NCBI GenBank assembly: GCA_030159075.1
Contig: BROG01000463.1
Location: 361,501 to 425,500, forward strand
Direction of reading: 5' to 3'
Source of the DNA: Atrina japonica
Lineage: Eukaryota > Mollusca > Bivalvia > Pterioida > Pinnidae
Length of the DNA stretch: 64,000 nucleotides
Each line of letters starts with the position of its first letter. The first letter of the stretch is position 1. Under the pieces are notes generated by a model. The model made no database searches. It saw nothing but the letters and a program-made list of their open reading frames with translations, and had not been told where the DNA came from. A program made the translations under genes and the position numbers. Shown piece after piece: positions 1-14,317 of this stretch.

Positions 1-475
1 CTCATGTCTAATCAGAAGTTGAATCACACTTCACCTTGGTATCTGATCACAAATTAGGAGTGAAATGCACTTCTCCGTGATACCCGATCCCACATCTAGA
101 TTGTGCAGGGTATACCGTTTACTACAGACTCATGACGTGGCTAATCATGAGTGGAATCACACATCTCATTGGTACCTGATCCCACATCTAGATTGTGTAG
201 GGTCTACCATTAACTACAGACTAATGACGTGGCTAATCATGAGTGGAATCACACATCTCATTGGTACCTGATCCCACGTCTAGATTGTGCAGGGTATACC
301 GTTTAGTACAGACTCATGACGTGGCTAATCATGAGTGGAATCACACATCTCATTGGTACCTGATCCCACGTCTAGATTGTGTAGGGTCTACCATTGACTA
401 CAGACTCGTGACGTGGCTAATCAGGATTGGAAATGAACTTCTCCTTGGCATCTGATCCCACAGTCTCTAGAGTCC
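1..475. repeat. 92-bp tandem repeat array, about 5 copies, cut by the window edge
   Basis: The landmark GACGTGGCTAATCA recurs at 134, 226, 318 and 410, an exact 92 bp spacing. Copies alternate between two versions (GCAGGGTATACC and GTAGGGTCTACC), so the array has a 184 bp dimeric higher-order period. The last copy (about 420-475) is diverged. Each unit contains ACCTGATCCCAC, which also occurs in the terminal repeat of the Penelope-like family found elsewhere in this window, so the array may derive from it (inference). Open frames across it are by-products of the repeat. Confidence 0.9.
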
Positions 476-1590
476 TGTGGCTGTACACTTTTTCAATATG
501 TTTGCATGTTGCCCTACGGAATTACATTTTACATCTTTACTATAAACGTAATCAGCTCAAGACGACAATACAAATAACAAACCGATATACACCGAAAATG
601 GAGACATCCCTATGGACATATGCAAAAGCAAAACCTGTTGGTCTTAAGCCAGATTATATGCCATGGTAAAGTGAGTTACTATTTATTTTGGACCCCATCA
701 CACCCGCCATAAATGCATGGTCACTCATGCCCATCAAATGATATTACCCCTGACTACAGTATAGATGGTTTGCATTTTATACTTTATTCATATAATTTTG
801 GTAAATTGTAATGTGTTTACAAGCAATAACAGATTATTTACTCCGCAGTAGTATATTAAAGCTGTCTATTGTGATTTGGTTTTGTGAACGAATCCATCGT
901 TATTGATTTCATATGTTTGAACAATACAACCTAGGTAGATTCGGTATTATGATTGTGATCGCTTAAAAGTTGAAAAGAAGAAACATTGCTTTATAAACAC
1001 TTTAATGACTACTGTAGTAAGACGTAAGTAATGTCAAATTGTTATTAGGGTGACGAAGTACATGCAAATGAAATGTTTTGTTTTGAAATAGAATAAATTT
1101 CGCATTTCAAAAACAAACTTACTATCTAATTCCGTTTAACCTTGATCGTCTAGTATGAATGATTTTGATAAATTATCTATATAAAGAGATGCATCGTTTG
1201 TTTTTACTTAAACGCAAAATGAATGTGTGTTGATAACATTTTTGTCTACATTTATTGATATCGCTAGGTACTTTAAGATATGAAATATGATTAGTATCCT
1301 AATATTTAGATAAAAGAAGGAGTAATTTCAATGTTCATGGCAACTACGACCATAACTCTCCGACCAAATTTATGAATTCTTAATACATCCTAAGCTTAGG
1401 TAAATTACGTAGCCAAAAGAGTGACTCATAATACAATTATATACGATAAATCTTAAAATTCCGATGGCATAAATCACTTTATTAAAGTACCAGGCAGTAT
1501 TATTATTATTAAATACTTATTAAAGTATCTTATATCAGTTACCGTTTATATACTAATATATTATCAAATCTTAACCTATGATAACATTTT
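476..1590. other. AT-rich stretch with no recognised feature
   Basis: I see no exon-like segment, RNA gene or clear repeat here. A short open frame runs to 669 from the neighbouring array but has no recognisable product. Confidence 0.5.
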
Positions 1591-1599
1591 TACCGAAAC

Positions 1600-1990
1600 T
1601 GACCTTTGTACTGAACCCGAGATGTTTCCATGTAACATTTGCGACGAGTGTGGCATGCTTACAGTTGGCGTTAACTCCTCTCCATCTGGACGCTTAGTCC
1701 CATCCCGTTTGAGATTCGCAGTTGTTCTTCGTGATGAGACCGATATAATATCTACCTTTTCATCATACTCGAGAGATTTCCATGGAACATTTGTGACTGG
1801 TGTGTCATGTTAACAGGGGACGTGAACTCCTTCCGGACATTAGGTCCCTTCCCATTCGGAATTCGCAACTGTTCTTCATGTTGAGACCATTCGTATATCC
1901 GATTTGTCGTGTTATAATGGACTTTGCGTTTCGACTTTCCATTGGCACTTCTTCATTTTTACATCAACCAGACTTTGAAATGTTATCACG
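1600..1990. repeat. Dispersed repeat family B, two tandem divergent copies
   Basis: Two adjacent related units (about 1621-1770 and 1771-1990) share TTTCCATG(G/T)AACATTTG and TTC(A/G)TG(T/A)TGAGACC. The same family recurs at 13190-13480 and 42195-42380. Open frames exist on both strands but none matches a protein I recognise. It could be a decayed transposon or an exon-derived repeat. Confidence 0.6.
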
Positions 1991-2369
1991 TATAGATAGA
2001 TACAATTATTGAATTGTGGAGTGTTCATTAATGGTTCTCCTAATTGTATTAAATGTCTTTCTTACGTCACTACTATATATTTCTGTTACAGTCACCGTAG
2101 TCAAAATACCTTTCAAAAACAAGTAAATCATGATATTTTGTATTATTTCTATTAAATTACTATATTTAATACTAGTCTTTTTCAAATATGCGGGAAAGTG
2201 AAAATAATTCTGTCTGCAAACAAACGGGGAAGACTTTGTAGACGAGTTTTCTTGTACATGGCTGTTACGTGGGTAGAAGTCGTGAAATACTATATACCCC
2301 GCGGTCAAACTCCATTTAAAAACGCCATGTGAAAAAATACCGTGTTGCATGATTTAAAACATTTTTAGA

Positions 2370-3158
2370 TAAAACAGATCGATCTTGATTTACTCTCATG
2401 ATTTTATAATATTGAAACAAATTATGAACAAAGTGGGATTTGAGGAAGTTATACATTGGAATCGACTAGAATATAACTGTAATATGTTAAAAGGTCTAGG
2501 TCATCTCACATTAATTTCTATGTGGGGGTTGGACCTTGTCTGTCATCAAGTGTAATCCACTATTCATTGTTTTGTTCATAATTCTTAGGACATATCTTTT
2601 CATAACAATTTAGTATTTATAAATTTTACTTGAAAACACGTCATGGAATGAAATAAAATGATTTAAATCATTAAGTCAGATAAGAATTAAGTAATTTAAA
2701 AGCTTTTTGTGCAAAATTACCAAGCCAAAATTTCGATTTTTAGCGTGATGTCTGTGATCACACGATTTAAGTAAAACAGATCGATCTTGATTTACTCTCA
2801 TGATTTTATAATATTGAAACAAATTATGAACAAAGTGGGATTTGAGGAAGTTATACATTGGAATCGACTAGAATATAACTGTAATATGTTAAAAGGTCTA
2901 GGTCATCTCACATTAATTTCTATGTGGGGGTTGGACCTTGTCTGTCATCAAGTGTAATCCACTATTCATTGTTTTGTTCATAATTCTTAGGACATATCTT
3001 TTCATAACAATTTAGTATTTATAAATTTTACTTGAAAACACGTCATGGAATGAAATAAAATGATTTAAATCATTAAGTCCAAAAGCTTTTTGTGCAAAAT
3101 TACCAAGCCAAAATTTCGATTTTTAGCGTGATGTCTGTGATCACACGATTTAAGTAAA
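2370..3158. repeat. Direct tandem duplication of a ~400-bp segment
   Basis: The segment starting TAAACAGATCGATC-like at 2370 restarts at 2772 and stays near-identical to 3158. Copy 2 lacks about 19 bp (AGATAAGAATTAAGTAAT region of copy 1, near 2680-2700), shortening it to about 385 bp. The near identity indicates a recent duplication, or an unresolved assembly overlap. No gene is visible inside. Confidence 0.9.
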
Positions 3159-3658
3159 CCGATAAATATACATTATTTAATCTACATTCCTTTGTTTATG
3201 AATCATCAGCAAATTCCATTCTACACAATGGTTATACCACTGTACAAAATGTATTGTTTGTAGTTATGGCTGTTTGTTTCCAATGATATCAATTTAAATG
3301 TCACATCAAACATTATCATTTCCTTAAAGTATATGCCTGGGTAAATAAATAATGCTTACATCTATTTCGTTTCAGATTCCATCCAATTATTGTGACTTTT
3401 TGTGTGTTTATATGTACTTTATTATTAGAATAGAATAAAACATAAGTGTCAAAATTTTAAACGTAATCATTCTAAAAAAGGTGGATATTGGACAAATAGA
3501 TCTGAAAATGTCTCTATTGGTTTTGTTATTTTGTACGTTCCACGAATTATAATTCACAAACATGAAGTTCTCACCATAAAATGAACTGTGCTATGCCAAT
3601 GAAGGGGGATATGTCATTTCCATCGTACAACCATGAATGCCGATATCTACTCGGCTCC
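3159..3658. other. No recognised feature
   Basis: AT-rich sequence without supported coding or repeat structure. Confidence 0.5.
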
Positions 3659-3960
3659 GAAATGTAGATTTTAGGTTACCAAAGGCGCAATGTAAGCTAT
3701 TGCGATCGTCTTTTGTCTGGCGTCGTGCGTCGTCCGTTGTTAACTTTTAAATATTTGCGACTTTTTCTCAAGACCAAGTGAGGCAAATATAAGCAAACTC
3801 GACAAGAACTACTCCTATGTAAAGCGCAACAAAGTTTTCAGTGGTTTAGGATGACGTTAAAAGCTGTTACCCAATGACACAGCAGGCATGGAACATAGTG
3901 GAAATTTATCATTGCCCGAGGTACGGTCTCCGAGCTCTTACTGGCCCGTCAAATCGTCAA
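3659..3960 (+). repeat. Fragment resembling a common molluscan interspersed repeat
   Basis: The segment carries GCAATGTAAGCTATTGCGAT, then GTCTGGCGTCGTGCGTCGTC and a run resembling 'TTTCTCAAGACCA'. From memory this is very like a high-copy repeat of bivalve genomes (AGCTATTGCGATCGCCTTT-type). The class is unknown to me and no coding capacity is seen. Confidence 0.4.
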
Positions 3961-4221
3961 ATATGTTGCATGATTATGGAGCCATTTGGAGAAAAGTAAT
4001 CTGCTGTCAGCTCATTGTTATAGGTTTCAAGAGTTCATGGTAGAAAAAGTAAACAATTCTAGAAATACAGTTTTAGAAACACTGAATTCTAAACAATCTA
4101 TTATATGTGTATTGTAAGCGTGCTTGATTTGACAAATAGTTTGATGAAAATGAGAAAATAGAGAATTCAGGTTTAAATTTATTACAGCTAAGAGATAAGA
4201 TTTCAATTTCATTGATATATG

Positions 4222-5177
4222 AATATCAGATACCAAAGTACATGTATAAACTTTCAGGACGTCCAGGATACATATACAAATGTTCAGAGGTGGGACGAGG
4301 AGCCATGGAGGCTATTTGTGGAACGTTGACACAAAAGCGATTTTTGATATTTCCAATAACTTGACAATAAGTAGTTTATCTCTGTATATAACATTTCCAT
4401 ATGTTGAACACGCCCTGGCATATAGGATCATTTGTGAGATATAAACACGATATGCAAGTGATCAGAGTATAATATTTCCTGTCTGTGCATATTTATATTG
4501 GATACGTTAACTTTACAAATCTACATATAAGCGGCAAATTTAAGCAACTTTATACATCAATGTACAGAGTATTTATGTGTAGAATCAGAGAGTTGTTAGA
4601 TAGTATCATGATAAGCAATGAGTAAATATTTAAATTTTAGTACCAAATAGTTGTCGATAATGCCACAAAGTCTTTCTTTTATGTGGAACAATTGTGTAAA
4701 GAGTAAAACAGTTGAATATTTGATGCCATGAATTTAAGAAAATTTTCAACAAGCTGTTTAGAATGTTTATGTATCCACATCTTATTTACACCGCGTCTTT
4801 AAAAAGCAACTGTACAGACTTGCTGGAATTTCTCCTTAACTGCTGTCAGTAGCTTAGTAAGGAGTAAAGGTAACGGTTTGGTGGAACATCTGCTAGGCCC
4901 TGCTACGTACCTCAGCTTAAATGGAGTTTTGTAAAGTTTAAGTATCCAATGTAAATATTTTAGCTCAAAACCAGTATTACTAGAAATTACATAAAAGAAG
5001 CGTATTACTGTCACATGGTTTTGAAGGATTTGAAAAGTGTCTACGTATGTTTGTAGGACATTCGGAATTCGAATTAAACTCTAATTCTTCTAAAACAGTT
5101 ATAGTTATGTGCCTTACAAATAAACACTATATCATTTGAAGCTTTGTCTGTTGGGACCAGTACATATTGGTCATTTT
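4222..5177 (-). mobile_element. Decayed Penelope-like retroelement copy, RT core deleted
   Basis: Reading on the minus strand: 5177-4560 corresponds to the N-terminal part of the RT ORF (the open piece 4799-5014 contains CSTKPLPLLLTKLLTAVKEK, shared with the copy at 27.5-27.8 kb). Then 4460-4313 matches the RT C-terminal region, and 4312-4222 the terminal repeat ending in TACTTTGGTATCTGA. The central catalytic part (YIDD region) is missing. Multiple stops and indels make it non-functional. Confidence 0.7.
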
Positions 5178-6552
5178 TTAGGTTTTCATTTTCAAAAACA
5201 AAAATGCCACCGGTGATGACACGCCCGATACGATTCTATATGAAGCATATGAACATGTGACATGATGATAGATGGTTGATGTTCAAGTCAAACATATCGA
5301 TGGTATCGTCTGATCTTCTATTTTCACGTACATCAATAATTGCACATCTCCGTTATCTACACATGATAGTTGATGGTACGGATGGAATGGATAAATGTAT
5401 GTTGATAATCATAGGTTTCGAATTGTTTGTTCGCAATTGTTTTTTTATTTTAAGACCATTTTTATATCCAATATGTCTTGAAGTTTCGATTAACTATTTG
5501 TATTTCTTTATATTTATTTTACATATGATAATTATACATGTACTAATCATGTAATAACTCCTACGTGCTCGAAACATGGTATATATTCAATAATCACAAC
5601 TTGAAAATCATTCATGACGTTGTTTATTCATGTTTTATTTTCTAAGATATGATATAATTGTTTGCATTGTATATAGAGTCCAAAATGATCAAACTTGAAA
5701 GACTTGCTTCTGTGACACAAGATCGATCGCGATAGTTGTACATAGTTATACAGCCCAAAGTACATGTACAAATTCTCAAATATCATGTGCTACTGCTTAT
5801 TTATAAAATATCAAATAAATATGTCGATAACGCTTTAGAAATTTGATTTTAGTTTGAATATAAATATGTTCTCATGAGTGTCGTAAAACGTGTTTATAAA
5901 GATTACCGTCAGATAGAAGTCAATTGATCTTTGAACACTTTAATCCGATTAAGAGTGCAAATAGCTGGAATGTTTGTATACCCATGTCTGTACCATAAAT
6001 TTCAAACGGATACAAATTTTTATAAAGCAATTTACATATACCAAAATATGTATAAAAACGATTCCAGTTGCATTCGCTCGATCGCATCTATATTCTCTAT
6101 TGATCAATCATCCAGTATAACATTACCAAAACGTCTTACACCTGATGTCAAACATGCAATGGAAATAAAACGATTATTATCCGATAAAATTGTTGTCATG
6201 AATTGTTACACTTATGTAAAGTGACGGTAAATACCACGTCTTCTAAGAACGGACCCGTGGGTTCTTACCAATTTGACCTGTTAACCAGCGTAAATTATCA
6301 AATTATAAAAACGATATATCAAATAGCAAAGTTCATATCAAAGTTTATAAACACAGTTAATAATGCATCTATACGCGTCTTTGGAAGAGGTGTCGTGGAT
6401 AAGTAAGAATTCAAGTAAGCAAGCGTCACCTGATAACCGGACATACCCGCGCCTAGTACGACGGTAGAATATTTTCTGTAATTTGTTGTCACTCTACGCT
6501 ATTATATAATTATATTTAAAACATACATATATTTAAAAAGAGTCGGTTTTAC

Positions 6553-6556
<4 letters not shown>
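5178..6556. other. AT-rich stretch with unrecognised short open frames
   Basis: Open frames at 5276-5554, 5931-6224 and 6203-6406 show no domain, signal or splice context I can support. A weak resemblance to repeat family B is visible near 5430-5500 (TTAAGACCATTTTTATATCC). Nothing else is supported. Confidence 0.4.

Positions 6557-6634
<78 letters not shown>
6557..6634. repeat. (TA)n microsatellite
   Basis: About 78 bp of uninterrupted TA dinucleotide. Confidence 0.97.
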
Positions 6635-6637
<3 letters not shown>

Positions 6638-6751
6638 ATATATTTCAAATTTTTATAGACCATGGATCACAAATGAGAAAGGCTATAATACTTACTGAAA
6701 TCTTTTGTTATAGTAAATGTTACGGAGACAATATGAAATGCTTTGCGAATG

Positions 6752-6840
6752 CATAGATGGCCGAGTGGTTAGGGCCTCGTGTATGGGAGTCAGGCGGTTG
6801 GTGCCATACGTCGAACTTCCAACCCCAGACGGGCCATGGT
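6752..6840 (+). repeat. tRNA-like head of a SINE (fragment)
   Basis: GATGGCCGAGTGGTTAGGG is a good A-box of the Ser/Leu tRNA type, followed about 55 bp later by GTCGAACTTCC, a degenerate B-box. No complete cloverleaf can be drawn and no tail is evident, so this is a tRNA-derived SINE remnant, not a functional tRNA. Confidence 0.55.
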
Positions 6841-6890
6841 GAGTTTGTAGGTGCCTTATTGTATCTACATTTGTGTTATATATAAATATA

Positions 6891-9319
<2,429 letters not shown>

Positions 9320-9472
9320 AGTGTGTGGCCAGTCGACAGGGGTTGCTTACTCCCCCATGGCACCTAATCCCACCTCTTAGTTTCCAGAGGTCCGTGTTTG
9401 TCCAATTTACCGGATTTGTATCTATGTCCTGGACATTCTATTGATTTATACTTTGGTATCTGAGATTTTTTA
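9320..9472 (+). repeat. Solo terminal repeat of the Penelope-like family
   Basis: It carries the family's signature order: TGCTTACTCCCCCATGGCAC, CCACCTCTTAGTTTCCAGAGG, TCCGTGTTTGTCC, and the end TATACTTTGGTATCTGAGA. The same sequence flanks the RT copies at 22.8, 26.5 and 46.4 kb. No RT sequence is adjacent here, so it is a solo terminal fragment. Confidence 0.8.
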
Positions 9473-10392
9473 TATTGTTTGGGAGGAGGTTACATTTTTC
9501 TTTAATTCAAAATGATTTTTTTTTTAAAATCTAATCGTGATTATCATCATAATTTTTTATTATATAATTGAACTACTCTCTATCTTAAATTAGGTATCTT
9601 GTATTGCATTTTCAATTTACCGCACAATTTTCAATAACAACTTTCAATATAAAAATCGCAAAACATGAGCTTTGTGAATATTGATCAAACATCCTATTTT
9701 TACCCCATATTCATTATATGAAAATGCATTTACTCTTTATAACAATACTTCACCCTTGTCTTGTATAAGTATCTTTAGTTTTAATTCAATGTGTCGTCAA
9801 GATAACATTTTGTTTAGCTAACCACGAGATAAACACTACAGATAAAACATTTTCTTTTTCATTTGTAAGCACTCTCCTGTGTTATAGTTAATTTTTTATA
9901 AAACATTATTATGTGTTGATGAGATCGTTAAACCGATATGGATCGTTAAATCGAAATGAATTTTTACATTTTACCGAGTTTTAGCACATTAATTCTACAT
10001 AATTATCAAACTCTATGTTCAAAATTAAATATTTCGTGTATTGATGGATAATTTTCAAAATAATAAGCGAATATCAAAGGTTGGACACAGATAACTTCAC
10101 ATTTTCAATTTAGCATTTATTATAATTATATCTTGATATATCCACTGCGCCTAAATATTATTAACAGATTGAGAAATGTTCATGGATAGTAAATTTCAAT
10201 ACATCTTTGATCGTGATGATTAAAGTGCTAAAATGACATATAACACATGGTTAAGGTCACACAATTACAAACATTGGTTGTATATTGATTTTTTATTAAG
10301 AAATGCTACTTGCATTACATATCATTTAGATCTTAAGCACCCCTTACCTCTATGAGGTATCCAACATCGCTGTCGTTCTATAAATGTACCCT
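9473..10392. other. No recognised feature
   Basis: AT-rich sequence; no supported coding, RNA or repeat structure. Confidence 0.5.
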
Positions 10393-10783
10393 TCATTCTA
10401 TCAGGAGCCCCTGGTTGATGGCCCGGTCCATGGTGTATCCCTCATTCTATCAGGAGCCCCTGCTTGATGACCCGGTCCACGATGTACCCCTCGTTTTATC
10501 AGGAGCCCTTGGTTGATGGCCTGGTCAACGATGTACTCCTCATTCTATCAGGAGCCATTGGTTGATGACCAGTCCATGATAAACCCCTCATTCTATCAGG
10601 AGCCCTTAGTTGATGACCCGGTCCACGATGTATCCCTTGTTTTATCAGGAGCCCTTGGTTGATGACCCGGTCCACGATGTATCCCTTGTTTTATCAGGAG
10701 CCCTTGGTTGATGACCCGGTTCATGATGTACACCTCATTCTATCAGGAGCCCTTGGTTGATGACCCGGTCCACGATGTACCAC
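10393..10783. repeat. 49-bp minisatellite, 8 copies
   Basis: TCATTCTATCAGGAGCCC recurs every 48-49 bp from 10393, with internal TTGATGACCCGGTCCACGAT. Copies differ by point changes. It is markedly more GC-rich than its surroundings. Confidence 0.93.
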
Positions 10784-11639
10784 TAATTTTTCAAGAATCT
10801 ATAACAATCCTTCGGGCAGTCTCTACAACTTGACTTAAAGTACAGGATATATCAGATCGGGTTGACATACTTTACCATGCATCACTTATATCGAATGCAA
10901 TCATCACTCATTTCTATTCCATTACCAAAGAAACCATATTTGTCCTGCTTTAAGTGTATTATCACTTATCTAGTTGTACCTAGTGCACTTGACATTACCC
11001 GTGAAGATGACCAAACTAACCATGTTGGTCGCAAAACCTGACTTGACCCAAATGTATGAAGGTGATATCACACTATTTCATCACCACATCTGCCCTGTTT
11101 AATGTGCATTATCCCTTACCTATGTTCCAAGCGGAAGATTGACAAGGGTGCTTTTTACGAGTCTTATCTATTTATCATTTTAGTTTAATTATATTGTCTC
11201 AGAAATTGCATCGCCCATTTAGCCGCATGGGATGAAAGAGAGCAGCGGTATATCTGAAACGTCGAGTTCTTTCTCAAGAATAATAATTCTAAGCTTAAAT
11301 TCGACAACATTACATTAACAGCTTATAAAGAAAAGCGCAAGGAATTGGTAATATTAAATATTAATCAAAATCTGGCTGTCACCATATCACTAAACAATTG
11401 TTAAGTGTGGCATAAAGCACTATTAAAGACGTATACCCTCCTAGAACGTTGAACGTTTATATGTTGCTATATAACGATCTATTTATACATATAAACTTTC
11501 CTATACCTTGATGTAAAGGTAATCAAGATATATCAAAGGTCTAAAATGGCATTCCTTCAGTAACACAATTCAGACACATTCAACTTCAGAAAAAATTTCC
11601 CCTTCTTTTGTAATGATAATGTAGTGTATATATACATTT
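10784..11639. other. No recognised feature
   Basis: No exon, RNA or repeat supported. Confidence 0.5.
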
Positions 11640-11745
11640 TGTATCCCACCTCTTGGTTTCCAGAGGTCCGTGTTTGTCCATTTTTGTCTGATTTGTATCA
11701 GTGTCCTGAACATCCTAAAGATTTATACTTTGGTATCTGAGATGT
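11640..11745 (+). repeat. Solo terminal-repeat fragment of the Penelope-like family
   Basis: Begins ATCCCACCTCTTGGTTTCCA and ends TATACTTTGGTATCTGAGAT, as at 9320-9472. The 5' third is missing. Confidence 0.75.
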
Positions 11746-13189
11746 TTTATATGTTAGATAGATTTATTAGCCTGTACAATATCGTAAGGTCAATACTCTT
11801 TGAAAAAGCTACATTTTGACACACTTCTTTCTTTCAATTGCACTTTAATCATGGCGAGTGTAAATCGCAACCAAGGAGACTTTAAAACTGCAATGTCCGG
11901 GGAATGAAAACAATGGCATTTGTCATTAATGCAAATCAAAAGGTCGTATGTTATTTTCTGTAACAGCAGTTATTTTAAATTTGCTGTTTAACAAATATAT
12001 TATTGTTTTTATGTTTGGTTGACGGGGAAGTGCGAGGTAGCACGGAATACAAAAAAACGCATCAGTAACTGGAAAACCAATATACACAGAAACAGGTATC
12101 TCAGTGGCTGTGAGGCTTTACCATCGCACGTTATATCACCACGTCTTCATCCTCGTCAACGCTGGATCAACCCCTGATTAAATTTGCATGCAATTGATCC
12201 CCTTATAATATTTGCCTGAGATATATCCCTTTATTATATTTGCACAGCATCGGTCCCCTTATATTTGCCAATTTACTTGCGGTAGGCAGGCGTACTGGTC
12301 TAACTTAAACTGAAATTAACGTAAAACACCATTATTGTGACGTAAAACAACCATTTAAATTATCATTGACAATACCCAAGTTATAGTTTTACAAATGAGG
12401 CCAAAACAAATGCTCAAGAGCTGTTGAGATTAAAATTGATATGAATTTACATTTCCGAAAGGTGATATCACATAATACCAAATATAGAATCAATGTGAGT
12501 AACTTTTGTGTTATGTTTATAATCCAGAAATGTCATATATAGTGGTTTAATGAATTGTAAATCCTTCAACACAGTTGTAACTTGGTCATAGCGTTATTCT
12601 ATAATATCGAATTGAGTGGTATCATTTATGTGAGTTTATCAAAGTTAAATTTTATTTATTTATATGTATTTAGAGTTAAACTATGTGTGAGTTACTGTTG
12701 AATAGCATGTTTTCATTAAAACCATGAATGTAGGGATGGTTTCGGTATTTTAACAATAAGGTACTTTATCAATTCATTTCGAAATAATATATGTGTAAAC
12801 TACAAAAGTGTGAAATCACACGCCCACTATCCACCATTGCTGCAGACATTGTTAAGAAGTTTTATTGATTTCCTGTGTTAAAATTAAATGTATTACCAAA
12901 TCACATCCTTTTATAACCGAATTTTTGTGATATTTCTAATAATTACAAGTTCATTGTCACACGACCTCGTGAAAAGTTTATTCATTATATTTACATATAA
13001 ATTACTATGCGGTTCCATTACCATTTCCAAAACATATCAAGTCGAATGCCAATATAACATTAAGAACTAAAAATAACAATCTTCATACTACTTTTCAAAG
13101 AGCCATTATCTGTGTTGTAAACAACATGAAGGCACCCCCTCTCGGGAATATTAGGTAGTATTCTGGAGCACGACCATAGACAGTGACTC
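11746..13189. other. No gene recognised; small direct repeats
   Basis: Three short related segments (GATCCCCTTATAATATTTGC-like) lie at 12195-12275. Otherwise AT-rich and featureless to my reading. Confidence 0.5.
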
Positions 13190-13480
13190 AATTGCGCCAA
13201 TCATGCTTTTTATCGAACTTGACCTTTTCACCAAACTTGACCTTTCCACCGCATTTGAGTCGTTCATCGAACTAGAAAGGTTTCCATGGAACATTTGCGA
13301 CGGGTTTGGCATGCCAGCAGAGGCCGCTGACTCCTTTCGAACACCTTCCCCTATCCCGTTTGGGATTTGCAATTCTTCTTCATGTTGAGACCATTTACAC
13401 ATCTTATTCGTCGTGTTCTAAAGGACTTGAGTTTCGATTATCAATTAGTACTACTTCATTCTTACTTTTTCAACAAAAAT
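13190..13480. repeat. Dispersed repeat family B copy
   Basis: Shares GGTTTCCATGGAACATTTGC, GGCATGC, and CTTCATGTTGAGACCATT with the copies at 1600-1990 and 42195-42380. A minus-strand frame (13151-13402, 83 residues) and overlapping plus-strand frames are open but not recognised. The minus-strand reading may be the ancestral coding sense, because the same reading is partly preserved in the other copies (weak inference). Confidence 0.6.
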
Positions 13481-13855
13481 CTTTCCTTTTTAGCTCGATG
13501 GGAACATTTTGTGAACACGATTTCTCGGTCCACAGATCGTAGTTACCTATGAAATTTTGCTGTGGTGTGTAGTACTATGGCGTGTAGAAGAAGATAAAAT
13601 GTGGAATTAATTTGATAAGAAATAGATTTCAATGAATTAAAACAATTTGACTCCTCCTTTATCCTTAGTAAAATAATGTGGCACTGTGGGTAAATTCTCG
13701 ATCAACACGAAAATCGCTGTGTTTAACAAAGCAATAAAGCAAATAATCAAGTGCTTATTTTTCTCCTAACAAGTGTGATATACCACGCTACAATATAGTG
13801 CATATGACTTTCTTCTAGTCTGATAATATTAGAAATGGACATCGCAGTGTAACTG

Positions 13856-14317
13856 GAAAAACACCTGCTTTGTTTACAACATGGGCGCAGACATTTTGGA
13901 CACCCAAAGTTGTGCGGAGGGTAAAATGAGCCCAGAGATCTGATTGGTCATTAAATGAAAAAATTAGTTTTGCCATTAATAAGTGAAATTAAGGTGATAA
14001 AAAAAGATACATGAATATTGGTAGTACTTTGGAAATTATAGGGTTGACGGGATGAAAATTGAAAGGGAGGGGTCATATGAGAATAGATATTTTCCTTTGG
14101 TGCGGAATACTACGAGTTGTAAACAAGTGAAAATTTGAAGTAGAAATGCAACGGCAACCTATACTTTTGATTGCATATTTTGTTATCCAAAAAATATTGA
14201 TCTTTCAGCACAGTGTACTTATTTGACCCAGATTTAATAAACATGGGAGTGACAGTGACCTGAAGTTTTGTAAATTAGCATTGAGGCCTATGGGAAAATA
14301 TTTGGTGGTGTCTGTCC
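13856..14317. repeat. Left terminal repeat (copy 1)
   Basis: 462 bp. It differs from copy 2 by four single-base homopolymer-length changes and one substitution (CACAGTGTAC versus CACAGGGTAC). Includes a CCAAT-type motif (GATTGGTCATT, reverse sense). Confidence 0.9.

Noticed and set aside
2006..2350. 114-codon minus-strand frame
   Set aside because: No homology that I recognise, no start context or splice evidence; length is compatible with chance.
6752..6840. Functional tRNA gene
   Set aside because: The B-box is degenerate and no cloverleaf can be formed.
10393..10783. CRISPR-like 49-bp direct repeats
   Set aside because: The whole unit is repeated with point changes; there are no unique spacers.
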